A stretch of 64,000 nucleotides of DNA from Cellulosimicrobium marinum (GTDB lineage: Bacteria > Actinomycetota > Actinomycetes > Actinomycetales > Cellulomonadaceae). Below are positions 51,683 to 60,804 of this stretch, in pieces. The translations under genes and the position numbers were made by a program. The notes under the pieces were generated by a model. That model saw only the letters and a list, made by a program, of their open reading frames with translations. It had not been told where the DNA came from and made no database searches. The stretch lies in contig NZ_JAJBZH010000005.1 of the NCBI RefSeq assembly GCF_020551945.1, positions 1-64,000 of the forward strand, written 5' to 3'. The number at the start of each line of letters is the position of its first letter. Position 1 is the first letter of the stretch.

Positions 51683-52408
51683 GTGTCCGAGCCCACCGCA
51701 CCCGCACCGCGCACCGTCGTCGTCACCGGCGCGAACCGAGGCATCGGCCGGGCCGTCGCCGAGCGGTTCGTCGCGAACGGCGACCGGGTCGCCACGGTGT
51801 ACCGCGGCGGCGACCTGCCCGAGGGCGTCTTCGGGGCCGTGGCCGACATCACCGACACCGCCGCGGTCGACGCCGCGTTCACGCAGATCGAGGCCGAGCT
51901 CGGCCCCGTCGAGGTGCTCGTCGCCAACGCGGGCGTCACGCGCGACCAGCTCCTGCTGCGCATGACCGACGAGGACTTCGAGTCCGTGGTCGACGTCAAC
52001 CTCACCGGCACGTTCCGCTGCGTGCGCCGTGTGACGAAGGGCATGATCCGCCTGCGCCGCGGGCGCATCGTCCTCGTGTCGTCGGTCGTCGGGCTGTACG
52101 GCGGCGCGGGCCAGGTGAACTACGCGTCGTCGAAGTCCGCGCTCGTCGGCATGGCACGCTCGATCACGCGCGAGCTCGGCGCGCGCGGCATCACGGCCAA
52201 CGTGGTCGCCCCGGGGTTCATCGACACCGCGATGACGGCCGAGCTCCCCGAGGAGCGCCAGGCCGCCTACAAGGCCGCGATCCCCGCGGGCCGGTTCGCG
52301 CAGCCCGAGGAGGTCGCGGGCGTGGTCCAGTTCCTCGCGTCCGACGCCGCGTCGTACGTCTCCGGGGCCGTGATCCCGGTCGACGGCGGCCTCGGCATGG
52401 GGCACTGA
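51683..52408 (+). CDS. fabG: 3-oxoacyl-ACP reductase (FabG/MabA type)
   Basis: 241 residues. Short-chain dehydrogenase with TGANRGIG, NAG in VANAGVTRDQLL, a Ser in LVSSVVGLYG and YASSK for the catalytic triad. It ends in PVDGGLGMGH as FabG proteins do. Reduces 3-ketoacyl-ACP with NADPH in fatty-acid elongation. GTG 51683 follows GAGGAGAG. The fabI gene comes next, giving the mabA-inhA order of mycobacteria, though a 154-base gap with its own -10 box separates them. Confidence 0.93.
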   Translation: MSEPTAPAPRTVVVTGANRGIGRAVAERFVANGDRVATVYRGGDLPEGVFGAVADITDTAAVDAAFTQIEAELGPVEVLVANAGVTRDQLLLRMTDEDFESVVDVNLTGTFRCVRRVTKGMIRLRRGRIVLVSSVVGLYGGAGQVNYASSKSALVGMARSITRELGARGITANVVAPGFIDTAMTAELPEERQAAYKAAIPAGRFAQPEEVAGVVQFLASDAASYVSGAVIPVDGGLGMGH

Positions 52409-52512
52409 CGGGCCACCGAACCGGCCACCGGCGGGCCGCTGACGGGTCACCGGCACCCGCCCGCGCCCGACCGCGCGGCGTCCCGCGACGCCCGCACCCT
52501 GCTCTCTTTCAG

Positions 52513-52518
52513 TACGCT
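52513..52518 (+). promoter_or_regulatory. -10 box of fabI-sixA
   Basis: TACGCT after a T-rich ctctctttcag stretch; transcription near 52525 would give a leader of about 38 bases containing the GGAAGGA ribosome site. Confidence 0.45.
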
Positions 52519-52562
52519 CGCCTCAGCGCGCCCGCGACCGGGTGCACGACGGAAGGACATCG

Positions 52563-53330
52563 ATGGGTCTGCTCGACGGCAAGAAGCTCCTGGTGACGGG
52601 GGTCCTCACGGACTCCTCGATCGCGTTCCACGCGGCACGGCTCGCCCAGGAGGAGGGTGCGCAGGTCGTGCTCTCGTCGTTCGGCCGCCAGATGAAGCTC
52701 ACGCAGGCGTTCGCGAAGCGCCTGCCCTCGGCCGCCCCCGTGGTCGAGCTCGACGTCACGGACCCGGCCCACCTCGACGGTCTGGCCGCGGCGGTCCGCG
52801 AGCACGTCGACGTCCTCGACGGCGTCGTGCACTCCATCGGGTTCGCCCCGCAGTCGGTCATGGGGGGCAACTTCCTCTCGGCGACCTGGGAGGACGTCGC
52901 GACGGCGCTCCAGGTGTCGACGTTCTCCTACAAGTCGCTCGCCACGGCGGCCAAGCCGCTCATGACGAACGGCGGCGCGCTCGTCGGCCTGACGTTCGAC
53001 GCGCAGTTCGCCTGGCCGGTCTACGACTGGATGGGCGTGGCGAAGGCGGGCCTGGAGTCCGCGAACCGCTACCTCGCGCGCGACCTCGGTCCCGACGGCA
53101 TCCGGGCGAACCTCGTGTCGGCGGGCCCGATCCGCACCACGGCGGCCAAGTCCATCCCGGGCTTCGAGCAGATGGAGGACGGCTGGCCGAAGCGCGCCCC
53201 CCTCGGCTGGGACCAGACCACGGCCGAGCCGGCCGCACGTGCGGTCGTCGCCCTGCTGTCCGACTGGTTCCCGGCCACCACCGGTGAGATCGTGCACGTC
53301 GACGGCGGCGTGCACGCGATGGGTCAGTGA
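52563..53330 (+). CDS. fabI: enoyl-ACP reductase (FabI/InhA type)
   Basis: 255 residues from ATG 52563 (GGAAGGA upstream). Reduces trans-2-enoyl-ACP with NADH in the last step of fatty-acid elongation. MGLLDGKKLLVTGVLTDSSI is close to InhA; catalytic Tyr154 and Lys161 lie in PVYDWMGVAKAGLE, equal in spacing to InhA Tyr158/Lys165. LVSAGPIRTTAAKSIPGF forms the substrate-binding part. Its stop overlaps the sixA start. Confidence 0.95.
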   Translation: MGLLDGKKLLVTGVLTDSSIAFHAARLAQEEGAQVVLSSFGRQMKLTQAFAKRLPSAAPVVELDVTDPAHLDGLAAAVREHVDVLDGVVHSIGFAPQSVMGGNFLSATWEDVATALQVSTFSYKSLATAAKPLMTNGGALVGLTFDAQFAWPVYDWMGVAKAGLESANRYLARDLGPDGIRANLVSAGPIRTTAAKSIPGFEQMEDGWPKRAPLGWDQTTAEPAARAVVALLSDWFPATTGEIVHVDGGVHAMGQ

Positions 53331-53881
53331 GGCAGGTGGCGCAGGTGACCGGGAGCACCGGGGGCGACGGCGGGCGGCGACTGGTCCTCCTGCGCCACGC
53401 CAAGGCGGAGCGTGCGGGCGCGGTGGACGACGTGCTCCGCCCGCTGCGCCTCGACGGGCGGAGGCAAGCGAGCCGGGTGGGGTCCGCCCTGCGGGACTCG
53501 GGCCTCGTGCCCGAGCGCGTGCTGTGCTCGTCCGCGCTGCGCACGCGCCAGACGTGGGAGCTGCTGTCGGCACACCTGGGTGACGTCGCGCCCGAGGTCC
53601 TCGTCGACGACACGCTCTACTCCGCCGACGTGGCGGACGTGCTCGCGCTCGTCGCGGCGACGGACCCGCGGGTGCGCACGCTCCTCGTCGTCGGGCACGA
53701 GCCGACGATGGCGGCCACCGCGTCGCACCTCGCGGACCCGGCGTCCGACGGCGGCGCGCTCGCCCAGGTGCAGGTGGGCGTGCCCACCGCCACCTACAGC
53801 GTCCTGGAGTCCGACGCCGCGTGGGACGCCTGGCGTCCGCGCGGGGCTCTCCTCACGTACGTCGGGCGCCCCGCCGTCTGA
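53327..53881 (+). CDS. SixA-type histidine phosphatase
   Basis: 184 residues. GTG 53327 overlaps the fabI stop. A histidine-phosphatase fold with the RH motif LLRHAKAE near residue 22 and the second His in VVGHEPTM. Similar in size to SixA, which removes phosphate from phosphohistidine; the substrate here is unknown. LCSSALRTRQTWELL carries the conserved Arg. Co-translation with fabI is conserved in many actinobacteria but I know of no proven link. Confidence 0.88.
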   Translation: MRQVAQVTGSTGGDGGRRLVLLRHAKAERAGAVDDVLRPLRLDGRRQASRVGSALRDSGLVPERVLCSSALRTRQTWELLSAHLGDVAPEVLVDDTLYSADVADVLALVAATDPRVRTLLVVGHEPTMAATASHLADPASDGGALAQVQVGVPTATYSVLESDAAWDAWRPRGALLTYVGRPAV

Positions 53882-53924
53882 CGGTCGGTCCGACGGTCCC
53901 GCGTCGCGGTCCGACGGCCGCGGC

Positions 53925-54632
53925 TCAGGGGCGGCGGCGGGCGGCGTCGACCCGGTCGACGACGTCCAGCACCGCGTCGAGCCGCGGCCCGTCCACGCCG
54001 TACGGCGCCTGCGCGCGCACCATTGGCTTCGCGGCGAAGGCGATGCCGATGCCCGCGGCGGCGATCATGTCGAGATCGTTCGCGCCGTCGCCCACCGCGA
54101 TCGTGTCCGCGAGGGCCACGCCCGTGCGGGCCGCGAGGTCGCGCAGCGTCTCGGCCTTGGCGGCGCGGTCGACGACGGGTCCCACGGTGCGGCCCGTGAG
54201 CCGTCCGTCCGCGACCTCGAGGCGGTTGGCACGGAAGAGCGTGATGCCGAGGTCCGCGGCGAGGTGCGCGACGATCTCCTCGAAGCCTCCCGAGACCAGG
54301 CCGACCTCCCACCCGCGGCGCCGCGCCTCGGCGACGAGCTCGCGGGCGCCGGGAGTGAACGTGGCGCGGTCCCGGACGTCCTCGAACGCCGTCACGGGCA
54401 CGCCCGCGAGGGTCGCCACGCGCTCGCGCAGCGACGCGGCGAAGTCGAGCTCGCCGCGCATGGCGCGCTCCGTCACCTCGGCGACCTCCGCCCGGGTCCC
54501 CGCGTGGTCGGCCAGCAGCTCGATGACCTCCTGGGTGATGAGCGTCGAGTCGACGTCCATGACGAGCAGGCGGGTGGGACGGGTGCCGGCCACGGCGGGG
54601 TCCTCCAGGTCGGCGGGTGCGGTCGCGCTCAC
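53925..54632 (-). CDS. serB: phosphoserine phosphatase
   Basis: 235 residues. GTG 54632 overlaps the glgC stop (GTGA). A HAD-family hydrolase with motif I MDVDSTLI, motif [12 protein letters not shown], a Lys in [13 protein letters not shown] and motif [13 protein letters not shown]. Releases serine from phosphoserine. It lacks the N-terminal ACT domain found in some actinobacterial SerB proteins. Coupling to glgC is odd in pathway terms but common in related genomes. Confidence 0.92.
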   Translation of the reverse strand: MSATAPADLEDPAVAGTRPTRLLVMDVDSTLITQEVIELLADHAGTRAEVAEVTERAMRGELDFAASLRERVATLAGVPVTAFEDVRDRATFTPGARELVAEARRRGWEVGLVSGGFEEIVAHLAADLGITLFRANRLEVADGRLTGRTVGPVVDRAAKAETLRDLAARTGVALADTIAVGDGANDLDMIAAAGIGIAFAAKPMVRAQAPYGVDGPRLDAVLDVVDRVDAARRRP

Positions 54633-55870
54633 TCGACGACCGTCCCCTTGGGCACGACCGTGATGCCGGACTCGGTGACGGTGAAGCCGCGCGCCCGGTC
54701 CCGCTCGGGGTCGAGGCCGATGCGCGCCTGCTCCTTGATGACGACGTTCTTGTCGATGATCGCGCGGTGCACCTGCGCGTGGCGGTGCACCTGCACGCCG
54801 TCCATGAGCACCGAGTCCGAGACGGACGACCACGAGTGCAGGTACGTGCCGGGGGAGAGCACCGAGCCGACGGCGGTCGCGCCGGAGATGATGACGCCGG
54901 GGGAGACGATCGAGTCGGCCGCGTGGCCGAGGCGTCCGCGCCCCGCGTGCACGAACTTCGCCGGCGGCAGGCCCGTGTAGCCGGTGTGCAGCGGCCACTC
55001 CTCGTTGTAGAGGTTGAACACGGGGGTGACGGCGATGAGGTCCTTGTTCGCGTCGTAGTAGGAGTCGATCGTCCCGACGTCGCGCCAGTAGTCGCGGTCC
55101 CGGTCCGTGGAGCCGGGCACGTCGTTGCGGATGAAGTCGTAGACCGCGGCGGTGCCCTTCTCGACGAACGCGGGGACGATGTCGCCGCCCATGTCGTGGC
55201 GCGAGGCCGCGTCCGCGGCGTCGGCCGTCACGGCCTCCACGAGGGCGTCGGTGTCGATGACGTAGTTGCCCATCGACGCCAGGACCTCCTTCGGGGAGTC
55301 CGGCAGGCCCACGGGGTCCTTCGGCTTCTCGCGGAACGCCGCGATCCTCGTCGGGTCCTTCGGGTCGGTCTCGATGACGCCGAACTGGTCCGCCATGGAG
55401 ATGGGCTGGCGGATCCCGGCGACGGTGAGCCGCGCGCCCGACTCGACGTGCGCGTCGACCATCTGGGAGAAGTCCATGCGGTAGACGTGGTCGGCGCCGA
55501 CCACGACCACGATGTCGGGCCGCTCGTCGTCGATGATGTTGAGGCACTGGTAGATCGCGTCCGCGCTGCCGAGGTACCAGTGCTTGCCGACGCGCTGCTG
55601 CGCGGGCACCGGCGCCACGTAGTTGCCGAGCAGCGCGGACATGCGCCACGTCTTCGTGATGTGGCGGTCGAGGCTGTGCGACTTGTACTGCGTGAGCACG
55701 ACGACCTTGAGGTAGTGCGAGTTCACGAGGTTCGACAGGGCGAAGTCGACGAGGCGGTAGATGCCGCCGAACGGGACGGCCGGCTTGGCCCGGGACCCCG
55801 TGAGCGGCATGAGGCGCTTGCCCTCGCCCCCGGCGAGGACGATGGCGAGGACTCGGGGTGCGGCGGCCAT
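54629..55870 (-). CDS. glgC: glucose-1-phosphate adenylyltransferase
   Basis: 413 residues from ATG 55870 (leaderless). Makes ADP-glucose for glycogen. Nucleotidyltransferase motifs [23 protein letters not shown] and GADHVYRMD, then FREKPKDP for glucose-1-phosphate. A left-handed beta-helix C-terminal domain begins near residue 300 ([19 protein letters not shown]). Divergent from glycogen synthase glgA across 105 bases, the usual actinobacterial arrangement. Confidence 0.96.
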   Translation of the reverse strand: MAAAPRVLAIVLAGGEGKRLMPLTGSRAKPAVPFGGIYRLVDFALSNLVNSHYLKVVVLTQYKSHSLDRHITKTWRMSALLGNYVAPVPAQQRVGKHWYLGSADAIYQCLNIIDDERPDIVVVVGADHVYRMDFSQMVDAHVESGARLTVAGIRQPISMADQFGVIETDPKDPTRIAAFREKPKDPVGLPDSPKEVLASMGNYVIDTDALVEAVTADAADAASRHDMGGDIVPAFVEKGTAAVYDFIRNDVPGSTDRDRDYWRDVGTIDSYYDANKDLIAVTPVFNLYNEEWPLHTGYTGLPPAKFVHAGRGRLGHAADSIVSPGVIISGATAVGSVLSPGTYLHSWSSVSDSVLMDGVQVHRHAQVHRAIIDKNVVIKEQARIGLDPERDRARGFTVTESGITVVPKGTVVE

Positions 55871-55876
55871 GCCCAG

Positions 55877-55882
55877 ACGGTA
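55877..55882 (-). promoter_or_regulatory. -10 box of glgC (leaderless)
   Basis: TACCGT on the minus strand, 6 bases before ATG 55870. Confidence 0.55.
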
Positions 55883-55962
55883 GCCCCTCGGCCCGGGGCC
55901 TCGCAGCACGACCCGCATGATGGGCGCCGCGCGTTCCCTGCCGCGCGCGGGCCGGTGTCGGC

Positions 55963-55968
55963 TAGCGT
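55963..55968 (+). promoter_or_regulatory. -10 box of glgA (leaderless)
   Basis: TAGCGT ends 7 bases before GTG 55976. Confidence 0.55.
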
Positions 55969-55975
55969 GTGCCGC

Positions 55976-57187
55976 GTGAGAGTCGACCTGCTGACCCGTG
56001 AGTACCCGCCCCACGTCTACGGCGGCGCGGGCGTGCACGTCGCGGAGCTGTCCGCGGTGCTGCGCCGCCACGTCGACGTGCGCGTGCGCTGCTTCGACGG
56101 GCCGCGCTCCGCCGACGGCGTGACCGGGTACGCGGTGCCGGGCGTGCTGTCGTCCGCCAACGCCGCGCTCGGGACGTTCGGTGTCGACCTGGAGATGGCG
56201 GGCGACGTCGCCGGCGCCGACCTCGTCCACTCCCACACCTGGTACGCCAACCTCGGCGGGCACCTCGCCGGGCTGCTGCACGGCGTGCCCCACGTCGTCT
56301 CGGCGCACTCGCTCGAGCCCCTGCGCCCGTGGAAGGCCGAGCAGCTCGGCGGCGGGTACGCGCTGTCGTCCTGGGCGGAGCGGACGGCGTACGAGGGCGC
56401 GGCGGGGATCGTCGCGGTCTCCGCGGGCATGCGCGAGGACATCCTGCGCGTGTACCCGCAGGTGGACCCCGCGAAGGTCCACGTGGTGCACAACGGCATC
56501 GACCTCGACGGCTGGCGGCGGCCCGAGGGCGAGGCGGGCCTCGCGGCGGCCGACCGGGTCGTGCGCGACCTCGGGATCGACCCCGGACGCCCCGCGGTGG
56601 TGTTCGTCGGGCGCATCACGCGCCAGAAGGGCCTGCCGTACCTCCTGCGCGCGGCCCGCTCGCTCCCGCCCGAGGTACAGCTCGTGCTGTGCGCCGGGGC
56701 TCCGGACACGCCCGAGATCGCCGCGGAGGTGAGCAGCGCGGTCGCGGTGCTGCAGGCCGAGCGCACCGGCGTCGTGTGGATCGAGCAGATGCTGCCCCGC
56801 CCGGAGCTCGTCGCCGTGCTCGCCGCGTCCACGGTCTTCGTGTGCCCGTCCGTGTACGAGCCGCTCGGCATCGTCAACCTCGAGGCCATGGCCGTCGGGC
56901 TGCCCGTGGTCGGGACGGCGACGGGCGGCATCCCGGAGGTCGTCGACGACGGCGTCACGGGCGTGCTCGTGCCGATCGAGCAGGCGGACGACGGCACCGG
57001 CACCCCGCTCGACCCGGACCGGTTCGTCGCGGACCTCGCCGACGCCCTCACGCGGGTCGTCGCGGACCCGGAGCGCGCCGCGCGGATGGGCCGGGCGGCG
57101 CGGACCCGGGTCGAGGAGCACTTCGCGTGGGACGCGATCGGCGAACGCACGCTCGACGTGTACCGGACGGTCCTCGCGGCCTCCTGA
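55976..57187 (+). CDS. glgA: glycogen synthase, actinobacterial GT4 type
   Basis: 403 residues from GTG 55976. A GT-B glycosyltransferase beginning [20 protein letters not shown], with [11 protein letters not shown], the nucleotide region [11 protein letters not shown], and the catalytic E-x7-E in [20 protein letters not shown]. This corresponds to the ADP-glucose-dependent GlgA/GlgM family of actinobacteria. In mycobacteria its homologue makes maltose 1-phosphate, so product could be glycogen or maltose 1-phosphate. Confidence 0.94.
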   Translation: MRVDLLTREYPPHVYGGAGVHVAELSAVLRRHVDVRVRCFDGPRSADGVTGYAVPGVLSSANAALGTFGVDLEMAGDVAGADLVHSHTWYANLGGHLAGLLHGVPHVVSAHSLEPLRPWKAEQLGGGYALSSWAERTAYEGAAGIVAVSAGMREDILRVYPQVDPAKVHVVHNGIDLDGWRRPEGEAGLAAADRVVRDLGIDPGRPAVVFVGRITRQKGLPYLLRAARSLPPEVQLVLCAGAPDTPEIAAEVSSAVAVLQAERTGVVWIEQMLPRPELVAVLAASTVFVCPSVYEPLGIVNLEAMAVGLPVVGTATGGIPEVVDDGVTGVLVPIEQADDGTGTPLDPDRFVADLADALTRVVADPERAARMGRAARTRVEEHFAWDAIGERTLDVYRTVLAAS

Positions 57188-57220
57188 GGGGCGCTCGGAA
57201 AGGGCGCACGGGCCGGGGGC

Positions 57221-58051
57221 TCAGCGCAGGGGGACGTCGTCCCCCACCCAGAGCGTGGCCGCGCCGACGGCGCGCCGCGACGCGCGGTCGATCTCGCGCA
57301 GCGCGGTCGAGCGCTGGTCGGCCTGCCAGAGGTTGACGGCGCCGCCGTCGTCGACCGTCGCGAGGTCGACGATCGCGCGCAGGCGCACGGCCTGCTCGAG
57401 GACCCGCACGGCACGCCCGTCGAGCGACGGCGGGACCTGCCACGCCGGCGCCCCGCCGCCGCGCAGGCCGGCGATCGCGCCCGCCGCGTCCTCGCGCCAC
57501 CGGGCGACGTCGAGCGTGTCGAGCGCCTGGGTGGCCACCAGCAGCGCGGTGCGCAGCTCGCGCTCGGCCTCGGGGAGCGTGCCCGCCGTGCCGAGGACGC
57601 CCCGGTGCCACGCCGGGACGGCGGTCACGTGCCAGGTCACGAGGTGTCCCGGCTCCAGCTCCGAGCCGAACTCCGACACCTCGGGGACGAGCCCCCACGA
57701 CCCGGCCGCGGTGCTGACGAGCAGGCACTCGCCGACGTCGGTGGCCGGTGCGGCGACCTGCGCCGGCACGCCCGCGACGTCCCCGGGGACGGGCGCGAGG
57801 GCGACGACCGCGCGCGTGCCGCCCGCCCACGCCCCGACGAGGTCGGCGAGACGCACCTCCCCGAGCGCGCCGTCGACGACGTGCGGCTCGTCGTCCCGCT
57901 CGACGGCGCGCACCACGCGCGTCACGGCGTCGTCGTGGGGGGTCGCGGTCGCGACCGCCCGCAGCCACAGCGCGAGCAGGGCGCTGCGGGGCAGCGCCCC
58001 GGCGGCCGCGGCGGACCCGCTGCCGGGGCCCGCGGGCGAATGGGAATCCAC
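57221..58051 (-). CDS. conserved actinobacterial protein of unknown function
   Basis: 276 residues from GTG 58051. No membrane helix or recognised catalytic motif. Conserved-looking segments are ALLALWLRAVATATPHDDAV, ALGEVRLADLVGAWAGG and the C-terminal VNLWQADQRSTALREIDRAS, followed by TLWVGDDVPLR. It converges with glgA (33 bases apart) and is divergent from an ABC ATPase gene whose -10 abuts its own. Confidence 0.78.
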   Translation of the reverse strand: MDSHSPAGPGSGSAAAAGALPRSALLALWLRAVATATPHDDAVTRVVRAVERDDEPHVVDGALGEVRLADLVGAWAGGTRAVVALAPVPGDVAGVPAQVAAPATDVGECLLVSTAAGSWGLVPEVSEFGSELEPGHLVTWHVTAVPAWHRGVLGTAGTLPEAERELRTALLVATQALDTLDVARWREDAAGAIAGLRGGGAPAWQVPPSLDGRAVRVLEQAVRLRAIVDLATVDDGGAVNLWQADQRSTALREIDRASRRAVGAATLWVGDDVPLR

Positions 58052-58058
58052 GTCGGCC

Positions 58059-58070
58059 AACCTATAGGGT
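58059..58070. promoter_or_regulatory. back-to-back -10 boxes of two divergent leaderless genes
   Basis: On the minus strand TAGGTT (58064-58059) lies 7 bases before GTG 58051. On the plus strand TAGGGT (58065-58070) lies 8 bases before ATG 58079. They abut with a central CCTATAGG palindrome, so the two polymerases cannot bind together. Confidence 0.55.
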
Positions 58071-58078
58071 CGGGGACC

Positions 58079-58867
58079 ATGAGCGCGGTTCTCGACCTGC
58101 AGGCGATCACGGTCCGCCGTGGCACCACGACCATCCTCGACGCGGTGGACTGGCAGGTGAACGAGGGCGAGCGCTGGGTGATCCTGGGGCGCAACGGCGC
58201 CGGCAAGACGACGATGCTCCAGGTCGCGTCCGCCCGCATGCACCCCACCTCGGGCACGGCGACGATCCTCGGCGAGCGCATGGGCAAGGTCGACGTGTTC
58301 GAGCTGCGGCCCCGCATCGGCCTCGCGTCCGCCGCGCTGGCCGACCGGATCCCGCCGGACGAGACGGTGCGCGACGTCGTGCTCACCGCGGCGTACGGCG
58401 TGACCGGCCGGTGGCGCGAGCAGTACGAGGACTTCGACACCGAGCGCGCCGACGACCTGCTGCGGGCCTTCGGCGTCGACCACCTGGCCGACCGCCTCTT
58501 CGGCACCCTGTCGGAGGGCGAGCGCAAGCGCGCGCAGATCGCGCGGTCCCTCATGACCGACCCCGAGATCCTCCTGCTCGACGAGCCGGCCGCCGGCCTC
58601 GACCTCGGGGGTCGGGAGGAGCTCGTGGGGGCGCTCGCGGAGCTCGCGGGCGACCCGCACTCTCCCGTCCTCGTCCTCGTGACGCACCACGTCGAGGAGA
58701 TCCCGCCCGGGTTCACGCACCTCATGCTGTTGCGGGACGGCGCCGTGCACCGCGCCGGCCCGATCGCCGAGGTGCTCACCGCCGAGAACCTCAGCGAGGC
58801 GTTCGGGCTCCCGCTCCTCGTCGCGCACGGCGGCGGCCGGTGGATGGCGCGCGCGGCGCGGGTGTGA
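58079..58867 (+). CDS. orphan ABC transporter ATP-binding protein
   Basis: 262 residues, one nucleotide-binding domain: Walker A GRNGAGKTTM, a variant signature LSEGERKRAQIARSL (Glu in place of the second Gly of LSGGQ), Walker B EILLLDEPAAGLDL and H-loop VTHHVEEIP. No permease gene is nearby. The conserved VEEIPPGFTHLMLLRDG tail resembles ModF/YlmA-type orphan ATPases. Substrate unknown. Confidence 0.88.
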   Translation: MSAVLDLQAITVRRGTTTILDAVDWQVNEGERWVILGRNGAGKTTMLQVASARMHPTSGTATILGERMGKVDVFELRPRIGLASAALADRIPPDETVRDVVLTAAYGVTGRWREQYEDFDTERADDLLRAFGVDHLADRLFGTLSEGERKRAQIARSLMTDPEILLLDEPAAGLDLGGREELVGALAELAGDPHSPVLVLVTHHVEEIPPGFTHLMLLRDGAVHRAGPIAEVLTAENLSEAFGLPLLVAHGGGRWMARAARV

Positions 58868-58935
58868 CGCCGACCGCCCGGCCCCGGGGGGACCGGGCTG
58901 CCGGCCGAGGGCGTGCGCCGGGCGCGCGACGTCGG

Positions 58936-58941
58936 TAAAAT
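58936..58941 (+). promoter_or_regulatory. -10 box of nfeD-SPFH genes
   Basis: TAAAAT, unusually AT-rich for this genome, would start transcription near 58948; the GGGGG-rich ribosome site lies just before ATG 58977. Confidence 0.55.
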
Positions 58942-58976
58942 CCTCGTAAAAGCGCCATGTGGGAACGGGGGTCGAG

Positions 58977-59429
58977 ATGGACTGGCTGTGGTGGGTCGGA
59001 GCGGCGTTCCTCTTCGCGCTGGTGGAGATCGTCTCGCTCGACCTCGTGCTCATCATGTTCGCCGGCGGAGCCCTCGCCGCGGCCGGGGTCAACGCCGCCG
59101 GGGGTCCGCTCTGGCTCCAGATCCTCACGTTCGCGATCGTGAGCGTCGTGCTGCTCGTGACGCTGCGCCCCTGGCTCCTGCGCCACCTGCGCGACCGTGT
59201 CCCGCTCGCCGAGACCAACGTCGCCGCGCACGTCGGGCGTGCCGCCCTCGTCGTGGACCGGGTCACCGAGACCGGCGGGCGCGTCAAGCTCGTCGGAGAG
59301 GTCTGGACGGCCCGCACCGAGCCCGACGCACCGCCCATCCCCGCCGGGGCCGACGTGCGCGTGCTACGCATCGACGGGGCGACGGCGGTCGTCGCCCCGC
59401 TCCCGGCGGAGCATCCCAGCGGACCCTGA
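58977..59429 (+). CDS. NfeD-like membrane protein
   Basis: 150 residues from ATG 58977 (a GTG at 58959 is the alternative). Two or three hydrophobic helices (about 3-60) lead to a C-terminal OB-fold domain (about 85-145) with ETNVAAHVGRAALVVDRVTETGGRV in pieces and ADVRVLRIDGATAVVAPL. This is the short NfeD type without the ClpP-like protease domain. It is followed 52 bases later by an SPFH protein, the classic pair involved in membrane microdomains. Confidence 0.9.
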   Translation: MDWLWWVGAAFLFALVEIVSLDLVLIMFAGGALAAAGVNAAGGPLWLQILTFAIVSVVLLVTLRPWLLRHLRDRVPLAETNVAAHVGRAALVVDRVTETGGRVKLVGEVWTARTEPDAPPIPAGADVRVLRIDGATAVVAPLPAEHPSGP

Positions 59430-59481
59430 AGCACCCGTGCGCACCGGCGGCCGCCGGTGCCCGTCGACCAGGAGGCAGCCG

Positions 59482-60789
59482 ATGAACGACCCCAGTCCCG
59501 GAACTATCCTCGCGTACGTGGTCCTCGCGCTCGTCCTGATCTTCGTGATCGTCGCGCTCGTCAAGGCGGTGCGGATCGTCCCGCAGGCGGTCGCGCTCAT
59601 CGTCGAGCGCCTCGGACGCTACTCGCGCACCCTGGAACCGGGCCTGCACCTGCTCGTCCCGTTCATCGACCGGGTCCGCGCGTCGGTGGACCTGCGCGAG
59701 CAGGTGGTGTCGTTCCCGCCGCAGCCGGTCATCACCTCGGACAACCTCGTGGTGAGCATCGACACCGTCATCTACTTCCAGGTCACCGACCCGAAGTCCG
59801 CGGTGTACGAGATCGCGAACTACATCACGGCGATCGAGCAGCTCACCGTCACGACGCTGCGCAACGTCATCGGGTCGATGGACCTCGAGCAGACGCTGAC
59901 GAGCCGCGACCAGATCAACGGCCAGCTGCGCGGCGTCCTCGACGAGGCGACCGGCCGCTGGGGCATCCGCGTCAACCGCGTCGAGCTCAAGTCGATCGAC
60001 CCGCCGCCGAGCGTCCAGGGCTCGATGGAGCAGCAGATGCGCGCCGAGCGTGACCGCCGTGCCGCGATCCTCACGGCGGAGGGCGTCAAGCAGTCGCAGG
60101 TCCTCACGGCCGAGGGCGAGAAGCAGGCGGCGATCCTGCGGGCCGAGGGTGACGCGCAGTCGCAGATCCTGCGGGCCGAGGGCGAGGCGCGTGCGATCCT
60201 CCAGGTGTTCGACGCGATCCACGAGGGCGACGCCGACCCGAAGCTCCTCGCCTACCAGTACCTGCAGATGCTCCCGCAGATCGCGAACGGCAGCGCGAGC
60301 AAGCTGTGGGTCGTGCCGACCGAGTTCACGGCCGCCCTCGGGTCCATCGCGAAGGGGTTCGGCGGGGTCCCGGGGATCGACGGCGGGGGAGTGCCGGGCG
60401 CGACGCCCGCGCAGGACGCCGCCGCCGCCGAGGCGAGCGCCGAGGCGCGGCGCGAGCGGGAGCGGGACCGGGTGAGGTTCGGGACGCCGTCGCTCACCGA
60501 CCCGTCGGAGGCGCTCGCGGAGGCGCGACGCCAGGCCGAGGCGGCCACGGCCGACGCGACGAGCTCCGGGACGCGGTCGGGCCTCCCGTTCGACCCGCAG
60601 ACCGAGCTGGGCCAGCACCCGGGCGGCGAGCACCGGGCAGCGCCGCCGGAGCCCGGCGGCCCGACGCCGCGCCCGTTGGGGGCGCAGGACCGGTACGCGC
60701 CCCCGCCACCCCCGCCGCCGGGCACCGAGGACGAGCCCGGGGACGAGGGCGACGGCACTCCGCCGCCGTCCTTCCCGCCGAACCGCTGA
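59482..60789 (+). CDS. SPFH/stomatin-family membrane protein
   Basis: 435 residues from ATG 59482 (GGAGG upstream). One N-terminal helix (about 8-30), then an SPFH domain (RIVPQAVALIVERLGRYSRT, LREQVVSFPPQPVITSDN) to about 215. A coiled segment with tandem AEG repeats of about 11 residues follows (ILTAEGVKQSQ, VLTAEGEKQAA, ILRAEGDAQSQ, ILRAEGEARA). The last 110 residues are Arg/Glu-rich, then Pro/Gly-rich, longer than in typical stomatin-like proteins. Likely a scaffold of membrane microdomains together with the NfeD partner. Confidence 0.93.
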   Translation: MNDPSPGTILAYVVLALVLIFVIVALVKAVRIVPQAVALIVERLGRYSRTLEPGLHLLVPFIDRVRASVDLREQVVSFPPQPVITSDNLVVSIDTVIYFQVTDPKSAVYEIANYITAIEQLTVTTLRNVIGSMDLEQTLTSRDQINGQLRGVLDEATGRWGIRVNRVELKSIDPPPSVQGSMEQQMRAERDRRAAILTAEGVKQSQVLTAEGEKQAAILRAEGDAQSQILRAEGEARAILQVFDAIHEGDADPKLLAYQYLQMLPQIANGSASKLWVVPTEFTAALGSIAKGFGGVPGIDGGGVPGATPAQDAAAAEASAEARRERERDRVRFGTPSLTDPSEALAEARRQAEAATADATSSGTRSGLPFDPQTELGQHPGGEHRAAPPEPGGPTPRPLGAQDRYAPPPPPPPGTEDEPGDEGDGTPPPSFPPNR

Positions 60790-60804
60790 CGGAGCCCGGC
60801 CCTC

